Virus record (IMG/VR): IMGVR_UViG_3300006803_000047
Location: 1 to 33,391 of that record
Source of the DNA: a virus
Length of the DNA stretch: 33,391 nucleotides
Strand: one strand, 5' to 3'
The notes under the pieces are model-generated. The model saw nothing but the letters and a program-made list of their open reading frames with translations, was not told the origin of the DNA and made no database searches. Of this stretch, positions 7,993 to 14,778 are shown in pieces (the stretch's first letter is position 1; each line of letters opens with the position of its first letter). The position numbers and the translations under genes were made by a program.

Positions 7993-8320
7993 CATCTTTC
8001 TCCACCTTCTTACTAGCAGTAAATCGCTTAGTAGGAGCAGGCTTAGCTGGAGCTTTTTTAGGGGCAGGCTTAGCTGGAGTCTCCGCAGGAGTATGAGCAA
8101 TGCTAGCTTGATCATATACCAAAGGGTGTCTCCTAATAAGAGCAGTTAATACTCTTGCCCACCTACCATTAAAAATTTGAGCTAATTCTCTTCGTGTCAT
8201 AGGACCGCTAGTCCCTAGGGCTAGATACTCGTCATACGTAATAGGTTTTGTTACCCCATGCTGAATAAAATGAGCATAGAGTTTGTCTAAGGACGCAGTT
8301 GTTTGTCGTCTAGTAGCCAT
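7985..8320 (-). CDS. Small head-region protein of unknown function, 111 aa
   Basis: I do not recognise a family. The first 75 residues are helical and basic and look like a small winged-helix or helical-bundle domain (LDKLYAHFIQHGVTKPITYD, then RRELAQIFNGRWARVLTALI). The last 30 residues are a low-complexity Pro/Ala/Lys tail built of repeated PAKPAPKKAPAKPAP. The gene sits between portal and protease-capsid genes, starts 2 nt after the portal stop with GAGGA as ribosome site, and its end overlaps the capsid start. Co-translation with head genes suggests a head or packaging role. The N-terminal domain could bind DNA, and the basic tail could bind DNA or a partner. Confidence 0.6.
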   Translation of the reverse strand: MATRRQTTASLDKLYAHFIQHGVTKPITYDEYLALGTSGPMTRRELAQIFNGRWARVLTALIRRHPLVYDQASIAHTPAETPAKPAPKKAPAKPAPTKRFTASKKVEKDDE

Positions 8321-8322
8321 TA

Positions 8323-9516
8323 TTAATTTTCCTCATCTTGTGTTACAGGTCTTCCGCCTTCTGACGGGTCTACTGCACTTCCCGCAATGTTTGCGGGTAC
8401 TCTTAGATCATCATATCCTTCTACTTTTTCAAATCCTAGATGTTCTCGTGCCTCATTAGGAGAGATAATGCCAGTATTAACTAAGGAAGAATAATATTGA
8501 GCTGAATCACGCAGCTCTGGTTGTAATGCAGGTATATTAGTTGCATCTTCTGTTATTTCGAATCCAAAAAATCTTTCAAAAGCAAAGTTAATTTTGCGTA
8601 CTATAGGAAGTATAGTTTCTAGATAGTATAGTCGCATATTTGGACGAAGATTAGCATTGTTGCCAGAATCTAGTAAAATAGGGGGTACACCTAAAGCCTT
8701 TAAAATAATTTTTTCATTTTCAGAAATAGCAGACTGAAAATCTAATTCTTTAAAGTTTACATTTGAAATTGCATCAATCTCAATTCCTCCATCTAAAATT
8801 AGAGGGCGTCGGCCTCCTGCATCAGGTCTGTACCTTTGCTGCCAAGAAGCTAGCATTCTCTCTTTAATTTTCTCGGATAGAGTGTTAGGGCTTTTTAATA
8901 CTAATCCTGGTACTGCTCCATTTTTAAAAAAATTATCTTGAAAGTCCCGCATAGACTTAGTTAATACCATAGTACGTAAAGCAGGCTTCAGTCTAGAAAT
9001 ACCTCTATAGATAGAATAGAAAGAATTGTCTTTAATGTGAATAATTTCATTTGGGTTATAGCGAACATTTTCGTTGAATGTGTAGTGGTCTACATAAGTA
9101 GTCTCACTAGAGTGTATAATCATTTTGCTAGCGGGTAGATGATACATGTGTACGCCATCAAAATAAATAAATATATTGCCGTCTAATAAAAAGTCTGTAA
9201 CTAGATTTCTTTTAAAGGAGCTAATATCCTGAAAAAGATTGGGTTCTTTATTCAAAAGCAAAGTCAGCTTGGCTCTTTTTACTCCCTTATAAGGATTATT
9301 AATAGGAATGGGCGGGCCAACCTTGGTAGTAATCTCAGACACATCATCAACTATCATATTTACTCCTCTATTGACAATTTCTAATTGCTCATATGCGAGC
9401 TCATAGGAATATGTCATTTCACGTGAGGATTCTACTTTATGATCGTAGTATGGCTGAGCAGGATTAAGTTTTTCTTCAACCTCTTCCCGACCAAGAATTT
9501 TATTATACCAAGCCAT
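8323..9516 (-). CDS. Portal protein, HK97 type, 397 aa
   Basis: This is the dodecameric ring at the capsid vertex through which DNA enters and leaves. The N-terminal helix-rich part carries LAYEQLEIVNRGVNMIVDDV, typical of the start of this family. The stem and clip regions include KSMRDFQDNFFKNGAVPGLV and the conserved ILKALGVPPILL, followed by NANLRPNMRLYYLETILP. Length is close to the usual 380-430. The C-terminus is acidic. The start overlaps the HNH gene by 14 nt, so the two are co-transcribed from the promoter at 9898-9926. The large terminase gene lies just upstream, as expected for partners in packaging. Confidence 0.93.
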   Translation of the reverse strand: MAWYNKILGREEVEEKLNPAQPYYDHKVESSREMTYSYELAYEQLEIVNRGVNMIVDDVSEITTKVGPPIPINNPYKGVKRAKLTLLLNKEPNLFQDISSFKRNLVTDFLLDGNIFIYFDGVHMYHLPASKMIIHSSETTYVDHYTFNENVRYNPNEIIHIKDNSFYSIYRGISRLKPALRTMVLTKSMRDFQDNFFKNGAVPGLVLKSPNTLSEKIKERMLASWQQRYRPDAGGRRPLILDGGIEIDAISNVNFKELDFQSAISENEKIILKALGVPPILLDSGNNANLRPNMRLYYLETILPIVRKINFAFERFFGFEITEDATNIPALQPELRDSAQYYSSLVNTGIISPNEAREHLGFEKVEGYDDLRVPANIAGSAVDPSEGGRPVTQDEEN

Positions 9517-9883
9517 TTTTTTCTCTTTGAATCTCTACCCATCTCTGCTGCTTTTTTGCCGTGTGCAGAGGGGGATTTCTACCGTATATACTATGTAACT
9601 TTAAATGGTGCATGTGGCAAATAGTTACAGTATAATCGTATAATTCTTCAATGTGTTCATTAATAAACTCATCTCTAAACTCTCTTATATCTTCTTCGAA
9701 GTACCCTTTTTCCTTCATCCAACCTTGTAATAGAGGGCTAAGGCTGTAAAAATGATGAAAATCTAATTTTACAGTATCCCCGCAAATATAACACTCCGAG
9801 CCTTTATCATATCTAGCTTTGGCTTTATCTCGAATATATTTTATCGGGTCTCTTTTTAATTTCTCCATTTTATAAAATACCAA
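9503..9883 (-). CDS. HNH endonuclease-like packaging protein, 126 aa
   Basis: This small metal-binding protein has an HNH-like pattern: Cys31-x2-Cys34, Asp41-Phe-His43-His44, Cys89-His90 and His92/His93/His97. The region DFHH is the likely catalytic His strand, and the later H-L-K-L-H helix supplies metal ligands. HNH proteins encoded between terminase and portal, such as HK97 gp74, support cos cleavage and packaging by the terminase. The best start is TTG at 9883, which has GGAAG 6 nt upstream. The first in-frame ATG, at 9868, lacks a ribosome site. The perfect promoter at 9898-9926 starts just upstream, so the leader is very short. It could alternatively be a free-standing homing nuclease, but its position in the head operon argues against that. 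Confidence 0.75.
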   Translation of the reverse strand: MVFYKMEKLKRDPIKYIRDKAKARYDKGSECYICGDTVKLDFHHFYSLSPLLQGWMKEKGYFEEDIREFRDEFINEHIEELYDYTVTICHMHHLKLHSIYGRNPPLHTAKKQQRWVEIQREKNGLV

Positions 9884-9897
9884 TTTTTACTTCCGAA

Positions 9898-9926
9898 ATT
9901 ATAACGTGTACCAGGTACATTGTCAA
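9898..9926 (-). promoter_or_regulatory. Perfect-consensus sigma-70 promoter for head operon
   Basis: On the minus strand TTGACA (9921-9926) and TATAAT (9898-9903) are separated by exactly 17 bp. All twelve hexamer bases match consensus. The predicted start is near 9891, just before the HNH TTG start at 9883. The spacer holds a palindrome listed separately. Confidence 0.85.
9907..9919. promoter_or_regulatory. Candidate operator palindrome inside promoter spacer
   Basis: TGTACCAGGTACA is a perfect dyad with 6-bp arms around one central base, lying entirely between the -35 and -10 boxes. A protein bound here would block RNA polymerase. Half of it (CCTGGTA on the minus strand) recurs at the same spacer position in the promoter at 2281-2309. 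The binding protein is unknown. Confidence 0.5.
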
Positions 9927-9950
9927 CTACTATTTTTAAGCAGGTGCTCA

Positions 9951-11255
9951 TTAAAACCCCGAATTGCTAGTTTCGAATGAATAGAGAGCATACCTTATAG
10001 CATCCGACATATGAGAAGCCCTATTATGCTTAGGTTTTTCTCTAAGTAAATTAGGGTTAGGGTCCCACTGGTACTGGTCTAAAGCAGCTAAGGACTCTAA
10101 ACATTTTTGAGATACTAATAAGTTATCATTATCTACTATAGCTGCTACATGTGATATACCATCTAATAATGATTTTTTTGCATTAATAGTACTAATATCA
10201 TAATTCTGTGCAAAATCAAATCTAGTTTGCTGAGCAGCTGAATCTATATAAATATAATCAATATCCCACTTTTGAATTAATTGCTGAATTTCAATAGCAT
10301 GCTGCTCTGTAGTTTTTTCAGCGTCCATATATTCGTCTAGTAGGTAATATTTCTCTTCGTCCCAATCATATCCTATAACGCAAAAAGCAGTAGGATCCCT
10401 GTACCCTACGTCTAATCCAGCAAAAACATCCATATATCTAGTATTAATTCCCTCTAGATTTACTGTACATTTTTCATAATCGAATTTCCAAACCTGACCC
10501 TCGTAAGTATTAAAGTCTGCCTCATACTCCTGTCTAAATTCTGCATCAGACATACTTTTTCGAGCTTCGTTAATATCACTCTCTGTCATTCTGGGGTTAT
10601 CTAGATAGGTAGCCTTTACGGAGGCCCACTCTAAGAACTCATCATTGTACCCTCTATCAAAAAATTCTGCGAACCAATTGTTACGACCCCGAGGGGTAGA
10701 AATAAACAAAGCTTTAGAGTTGTCTTTATCAAGAGTGGGCCGAAGTGCGACATTAAAGGCATCCCTGCCATCTGCTAACGCTGCTTCGTCAAATATAATA
10801 AGGTCGTAACTTCGACCCACGCATGAATCAACTTGATTTACAGACCCCATTCTAATAGTAGAGCCGTTTGATAGTTCTATAACTTTGTCTTTTGCGTTGT
10901 CTTTTGTAACCTCGAGATCAAAGTGTTTTATAAGGTTTCTCTGTAAATCAAAAGAAATTTGAGATAGAGCATAGTTAGGAGACATAATTAATATATTAGA
11001 GCTAGGGACTAAAGAAACTAATTGCCCAATAATATTAGCTATATAAGTTTTACCCTGGCGCCTAGAAACAGCTGCGCAAACAAATCGATACTTAGGATTA
11101 TTTATAGCATTAATAATTGCCATTTGTGAGGGTAATGCGGACACCCCCAACATCTCTAAATAAGGATCTATTGGCAGTTTTAGAAACCTAGTTGTTTTTT
11201 CGAGTTCAACTATTGAGTCTGTTATTACATCCTGTCTACTGACCTGTACTGTCAT
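9951..11255 (-). CDS. terL: Terminase large subunit, 434 aa
   Basis: This is the packaging motor ATPase and nuclease. The ATPase part has a Walker A-like loop SRRQGKT (residues 64-70), Walker B DLIIFDE (151-157) and the coupling motif FISTPRG (184-190). The nuclease part has RNase H-fold acidic residues at Asp282 (AGLDVGYRDP), Asp338 (YIYIDSAA) and Asp418 (SHMSDAIRYAL). The length suits the family. The SRRQGKT loop, with Arg before Gln-Gly-Lys-Thr, is the variant seen in many phage terminases. It has its own promoter at 11298-11326, and the ATG at 11255 is preceded by AGAGAGA. The likely small subunit is encoded 20 kb away, which is unusual. Confidence 0.95.
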   Translation of the reverse strand: MTVQVSRQDVITDSIVELEKTTRFLKLPIDPYLEMLGVSALPSQMAIINAINNPKYRFVCAAVSRRQGKTYIANIIGQLVSLVPSSNILIMSPNYALSQISFDLQRNLIKHFDLEVTKDNAKDKVIELSNGSTIRMGSVNQVDSCVGRSYDLIIFDEAALADGRDAFNVALRPTLDKDNSKALFISTPRGRNNWFAEFFDRGYNDEFLEWASVKATYLDNPRMTESDINEARKSMSDAEFRQEYEADFNTYEGQVWKFDYEKCTVNLEGINTRYMDVFAGLDVGYRDPTAFCVIGYDWDEEKYYLLDEYMDAEKTTEQHAIEIQQLIQKWDIDYIYIDSAAQQTRFDFAQNYDISTINAKKSLLDGISHVAAIVDNDNLLVSQKCLESLAALDQYQWDPNPNLLREKPKHNRASHMSDAIRYALYSFETSNSGF

Positions 11256-11297
11256 TTTAGTTATCTCTCTTTAGTTCTCTTTTTATTTTATATAGCT

Positions 11298-11326
11298 ATG
11301 CTATCACTTATTGACATAATTGTCAA
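11298..11326 (-). promoter_or_regulatory. Sigma-70-type promoter for terL
   Basis: On the minus strand a perfect TTGACA (11321-11326), a 17-bp spacer and TAGCAT (11298-11303) are present. The -10 box matches 4 of 6 bases. The leader to ATG 11255 would be about 36 nt. The -35 box is half of a 20-bp inverted repeat. Confidence 0.6.
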
Positions 11327-11328
11327 TA
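11309..11328. promoter_or_regulatory. Inverted repeat over terL -35 box, candidate operator
   Basis: TATTGACATAATTGTCAATA has two perfect 8-bp arms and a 4-bp centre. It covers the -35 box of the terL promoter and places a second TTGACA on the opposite strand. No good -10 box follows on the plus strand, so a repressor site is more likely than a divergent promoter. Confidence 0.45.
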
Positions 11329-11338
11329 TATATTTTTG

Positions 11339-11364
11339 AACACCTTTAGGCATACCTAGGTGTT
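11339..11364. other. Imperfect hairpin after the 101-aa basic gene
   Basis: AACACCT and AGGTGTT, with an inner AGG/CCT pair around CATA, form a stem with a small bulge directly at the 101-aa gene stop codon. No U-run follows in the direction of transcription, so it is not a standard intrinsic terminator. It may protect or attenuate the transcript. Confidence 0.4.
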
Positions 11365-11669
11365 TACCATTTGACCTTATTAGCCCAGTAAGCTGCGGAG
11401 AGTTTACCCTTTGCTATATTACGAGCATGACGAGCCTTAAAAGATCTTCGCCTAGCCGCGTAAGAAGCACTTTCCCCTTTCTTTTTAGGGGAACCACTAA
11501 CTCCTTGCTGACCAAAGCGTATTGTTTTAACTTTGGTACCTACTTTAGCAACAACTACATGAGACTTTTTAGGGTGTTTTGGAGTTCTTTTTGCTTTATT
11601 AAATTTACTTACTCCGGCTCTTTTTAATGCCGGGTGTTTCTTTTTAACGCTTCTTTTTTTTCTTGCCAT
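11364..11669 (-). CDS. Highly basic small protein, 101 aa
   Basis: This Lys/Arg-rich protein has few acidic residues. The first 45 residues are low-complexity (MARKKRSVKKKHPALK). A middle strand pair (VGTKVKTIRFGQQGVSGSPK) is followed by a helix-rich end, SYAARRRSFKARHARNIAKG, finishing SAAYWANKVKW. From memory, the C-terminal pattern resembles small conserved proteins of marine phages, but I cannot name a characterised family. Its strong positive charge suggests nucleic-acid binding, for example a DNA-condensing or packaging factor. It lies just upstream of the terL promoter and overlaps the preceding 53-aa gene by 26 nt in another frame. Confidence 0.75.
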   Translation of the reverse strand: MARKKRSVKKKHPALKRAGVSKFNKAKRTPKHPKKSHVVVAKVGTKVKTIRFGQQGVSGSPKKKGESASYAARRRSFKARHARNIAKGKLSAAYWANKVKW

Positions 11670-11805
11670 TTTTCTTTTTCCTTTTTTTAAACCCCGCCTT
11701 CATAAAAGAGTAGGCTTTAGCAGATATAGTAGATTTCTTTTTAGATCTACTTATTCCTTTCTTTTTCCTACGATTTATATTTGCGTACAAACCCCGAGAA
11801 GCCAT
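11644..11805 (-). CDS. Very basic mini-protein, 53 aa
   Basis: This short gene runs from ATG 11805, one base after the previous stop (TAGATG), with AAAAGGAG 8 nt upstream. The product begins MASRGLYANINRRKKKGIS and ends in a run of Lys/Arg (KKRKKKNGKKKKKR). It has one aromatic-rich stretch, SAKAYSFMKAGF. It overlaps the next gene by 26 nt in another frame. Function is unknown. Charge and its basic neighbours suggest nucleic-acid binding. The good ribosome site and tight coupling make it a credible gene in spite of its size. Confidence 0.6.
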   Translation of the reverse strand: MASRGLYANINRRKKKGISRSKKKSTISAKAYSFMKAGFKKRKKKNGKKKKKR

Positions 11806-11886
11806 CTATTTTCTCCTTTTTTTAGTTTTACGTTTTTTCTTTTTACCACAAGGTTTTCCATTATGATATTTATTAAGTAAGGTCAT
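11806..11886 (-). CDS. Possible basic micro-protein, 26 aa
   Basis: This open frame starts with an ATG that overlaps the preceding stop (TAATG) and ends directly before the 53-aa gene. The peptide starts MTLLNKYHNGKPCG and ends in KKKKRKTKKRRK, so 13 of 26 residues are Lys or Arg. Its 3' end carries the ribosome site of the next gene. It could be a real micro-protein, or a coupling ORF whose translation delivers ribosomes to the next gene. With only 26 codons, coding status is uncertain. Confidence 0.45.
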   Translation of the reverse strand: MTLLNKYHNGKPCGKKKKRKTKKRRK

Positions 11887-12134
11887 TAAAAAATGTTTCC
11901 TTTACCAAAGTCAATATTATTACCGATATTAATATTAACATCACTAGTAACAGCTTTGGGCTTTTCTTTTTCTATAAAACATTCACAAGGTGCGCAAGCA
12001 CACGTTTCACATAAGGCTTCCTCAGTGGGATGCCCCGCATATTCTTTCGCAGCCTCTTCAGACTTAAAAAATACAGTGGAGCCCTTACCATCTGATACAT
12101 GCCATCTATTTCTAATTTTTTGAATATTTTTCAT
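11886..12134 (-). CDS. Small Cys-cluster protein, 82 aa
   Basis: I do not recognise this protein. It begins MKNIQKIRNRWHVSDGKGST, where the pattern R-W-H-V-x-D-x-x-G and the later F-K-S-E-E-A-A-K-E-Y resemble small single-sheet domains. Five cysteines are clustered at residues 42-52 (CETCACAPCEC), suggesting a bound metal ion or disulfides. The end is Asn/Gly-rich. A longer frame from a GTG at 12152 exists. However, AAGGA sits 7 nt before the ATG at 12134, and the previous gene's stop overlaps that site, so 12134 is preferred. It is the first of the four small genes leading to the basic mini-proteins. Confidence 0.65.
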   Translation of the reverse strand: MKNIQKIRNRWHVSDGKGSTVFFKSEEAAKEYAGHPTEEALCETCACAPCECFIEKEKPKAVTSDVNINIGNNIDFGKGNIF

Positions 12135-12144
12135 ATCAAAGTCC

Positions 12145-14775
12145 TTATTCACTTATCAGCAATTCATAACTGCCGATTCCGCCCCCAAATATGGGGAATA
12201 TAACAAAATCGCTTTCAATACCAAATTGAGTCTTTCCACTTGAGTCTTGAAAGAATACAAGATTTGAAAGCTCTTGTGTAAATATAAGTGTTTCTGCCAC
12301 CCTTGGTTGAGTAATTGTTCTAAAATACGATATTCTATCTAGTCCTATAATTATATCTATAGTACCAAAATCTACCGTTCCTAGAGTTAGAGTCTCAAAA
12401 TTATTATTTTCGATAGGTATTGTTATATCTACAGAGCTAAATTGAGTTAGTATTGTGAAAAAATATCTATCGAATCCTGTAGTTATGGAAGTTTTACTAG
12501 TATCTAATATTGCATTATTATTAATTATATCCTGCCCAGACCCCCCACCTAAGTAAGTACTAGAATTTTCAATTTGAATTTCAATTTGGGCAGGTAGTAT
12601 ATTATTTGTAAAATTTCTTTCATATGTAGGCCGAACTTTAGTCTCTATTAGTACTCTACTCTGTAGAGGAGAGGGGCTAAAAAATTCTCTTGAAGACACG
12701 GCTACCCTTAAGTTTTGTAGCTCTGGGCTTTCTCCCATAGGTATAATTGGACGAAGTACTGTAAAATCTATACTGGTAGGCTCTCCAATATGAGTAGCTC
12801 GATGAGATATATCAATAGGCACAGGAATACTAGCTATTGGTAAGTAATCGTATTTAAGTTTGTTTGAGCCTAATTGATCTCCTAGCCAAGGTCCCTTTAT
12901 CTCAAATTTAACAGGTTGTAGCATTATAACTTTTCCAAGATCTGGTTCCGGAGCTTTAGAGAGGTCATAATCGATGGCGGGAGTAGTAGGAAGATCTAAC
13001 TGCCCGAATATCTCTATTCCTGCTTGCTGATTATCACTTAAAATATTAGTGTTTTGATCTTCATTATTTTCCCAGCTTCTAAGTATTTGCTGATACTGTC
13101 CTGTAGGCTCTGCTTCTGGGTCGAGCAATATATCAGAAGTATCCCAAGTATCCGCTATAGTTATTTTAAAGAAACTCATATAGAGATTCTGACACATTGC
13201 TTCACGATCTTCAACAAAAGGGCTTATATTCCAGGATAAATAAGTATCTTTATTATGATCATAGTTAGTTATTCCAGAATTTGCTGAACAGATCTGTTCC
13301 ATAGTAGTCTTTAACTCAAGATTCTTAGAGAAAAAATAATGTAGTCCTGTTTGAAGGTCTAGAATATAGATAGTCTTAGCTATTTTAGAGTTTGTAACAG
13401 GAGGGAAAAAATCATCTATATCTGATACAGTCGCCTCATCAAAGACAGCCATATTATTAAAAGGATTATTACTATCCTCTATAGCCCTTATATCAGAAGT
13501 CTGTACTCCTGTACTTAGGAGGCATGCAGAGCTTTCTCTCTCAACCTGACCAGTATCTCTAACTCTTCGCCTTAGTTGAGCCCTCCCATCATGATTTAAA
13601 TCTGGGAAAGATTGAGGCACATCCCCTAATCGAGGGATAGGAATTCCAGAAAACGTAGTAGACATACCTATGATAGCATCAAATGTAAAAGGATAATCTC
13701 CCTCGTGGGATGAGGTATTAGTAGTTTTCAAATGATCGAAAGCTACTCTAAGGTACCTACTCCTCATAGCAGCTCCCGGAATTTTTACCCCCATACCATG
13801 ATCTTGAGGGTAAGTTGAAGTATTACCAATAAAAAGTACTCCATATTGTCCAGATTCCTCTGTATTAAAGCCGTACCCAGTACCAAGATATTGTCTCGAA
13901 GGCCTCGCCCCTGGATTCTGACGAGACATAGTGTATTCTAGTCCTCCTACAATACTACTAGGCCTAAGTAAGGGCTCTACTGCAAATTGAATATTATCAT
14001 ATAGAAGGGATACAGGACCATCCTGCCACGAATAATCTCCATTAGGATAAGTCGTACCAAAAATGTCTGCATTATTAGTCAATTCTACTATTCTATAATA
14101 CTCTGTAGTAGTTCCTACTGCTGCACTTGGTACGTACCCTGAAGGCTGTGGATTTGCTGTTTGAGCCCACGTTGCGTCATAAGAAACAGATATATTTACA
14201 CTTGAGGGAAATGATTGCGTAATATCAGGGGGTATCAATTCTCCATCCATAACCTGAATAGTTGTTAAACCTTGAATAGCTTCTGGGGACCCAAACTCTA
14301 AGACCGAGAAACTTACAAATCTAGTAGGATCCTTCTGTGTAATAATATCAGAGTACTGATTATTCCAAGCAGTATAAGATACATCTGCAAAAACATCTCT
14401 TACATTTACTAAAGACTCTCCTGACTTAAAAGCATAAGGAGAAAATACTCCGTGACGAGCATAGCCATAGCCAAGTGAGATAGTGTCGAACTCTACCTCA
14501 ATTGGGGTCTGAGTACTTGCGGAACTAAGCACATTAATCTGAGCTTCAGTGGTGGAATAAGAATTAATAAATCTAATAGAACTTGCTCCAGTAACTACTT
14601 CTGTACTACTAAACTCTGTCTGAACTGACTCTCTCGCATCGGGACTTGGAACTACTAATATCGTAGTTTCCGTATTACTCCAAGTATTTGGGCGATCAAG
14701 AGCTGACGGAGCGTATTGCTCCGTCAGAATATCGATTTGAGTTATTACTTTAGAAGTAGCTACTGAAATAGTCAT
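12145..14775 (-). CDS. Large beta-rich virion protein, presumed tail/adhesion component, 876 aa
   Basis: I do not recognise a family. The protein is rich in Ser, Thr, Asn and Ile with short alternating hydrophobic stretches, typical of beta-sandwich or beta-helix virion proteins. No signal peptide, membrane segment or enzymatic motif is visible. It starts MTISVATSKVITQIDILTEQ and ends with a Gly-rich beta motif, FPIFGGGIGSYELLISE. The gene sits in a tight run with the 643-aa and 112-aa genes and the giant fibre. The gap to the gene upstream is 3 nt, and its stop overlaps the ribosome site of the 82-aa gene. Context suggests a baseplate, fibre-attachment or capsid-decoration role, which is an inference. 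Confidence 0.6.
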   Translation of the reverse strand: MTISVATSKVITQIDILTEQYAPSALDRPNTWSNTETTILVVPSPDARESVQTEFSSTEVVTGASSIRFINSYSTTEAQINVLSSASTQTPIEVEFDTISLGYGYARHGVFSPYAFKSGESLVNVRDVFADVSYTAWNNQYSDIITQKDPTRFVSFSVLEFGSPEAIQGLTTIQVMDGELIPPDITQSFPSSVNISVSYDATWAQTANPQPSGYVPSAAVGTTTEYYRIVELTNNADIFGTTYPNGDYSWQDGPVSLLYDNIQFAVEPLLRPSSIVGGLEYTMSRQNPGARPSRQYLGTGYGFNTEESGQYGVLFIGNTSTYPQDHGMGVKIPGAAMRSRYLRVAFDHLKTTNTSSHEGDYPFTFDAIIGMSTTFSGIPIPRLGDVPQSFPDLNHDGRAQLRRRVRDTGQVERESSACLLSTGVQTSDIRAIEDSNNPFNNMAVFDEATVSDIDDFFPPVTNSKIAKTIYILDLQTGLHYFFSKNLELKTTMEQICSANSGITNYDHNKDTYLSWNISPFVEDREAMCQNLYMSFFKITIADTWDTSDILLDPEAEPTGQYQQILRSWENNEDQNTNILSDNQQAGIEIFGQLDLPTTPAIDYDLSKAPEPDLGKVIMLQPVKFEIKGPWLGDQLGSNKLKYDYLPIASIPVPIDISHRATHIGEPTSIDFTVLRPIIPMGESPELQNLRVAVSSREFFSPSPLQSRVLIETKVRPTYERNFTNNILPAQIEIQIENSSTYLGGGSGQDIINNNAILDTSKTSITTGFDRYFFTILTQFSSVDITIPIENNNFETLTLGTVDFGTIDIIIGLDRISYFRTITQPRVAETLIFTQELSNLVFFQDSSGKTQFGIESDFVIFPIFGGGIGSYELLISE

Positions 14776-14778
14776 TTA

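Noticed and set aside
7993-8115. Upstream extension of the capsid fusion reading frame
   Set aside because: The added 40 residues are a Leu-rich run produced by the other frame of the 111-aa gene. The ATG pair at 7992/7995 has the ribosome site.
11339-11364. Intrinsic terminator after the 101-aa gene
   Set aside because: The hairpin is real, but no U-run follows on the minus strand, so it is listed only as a hairpin.
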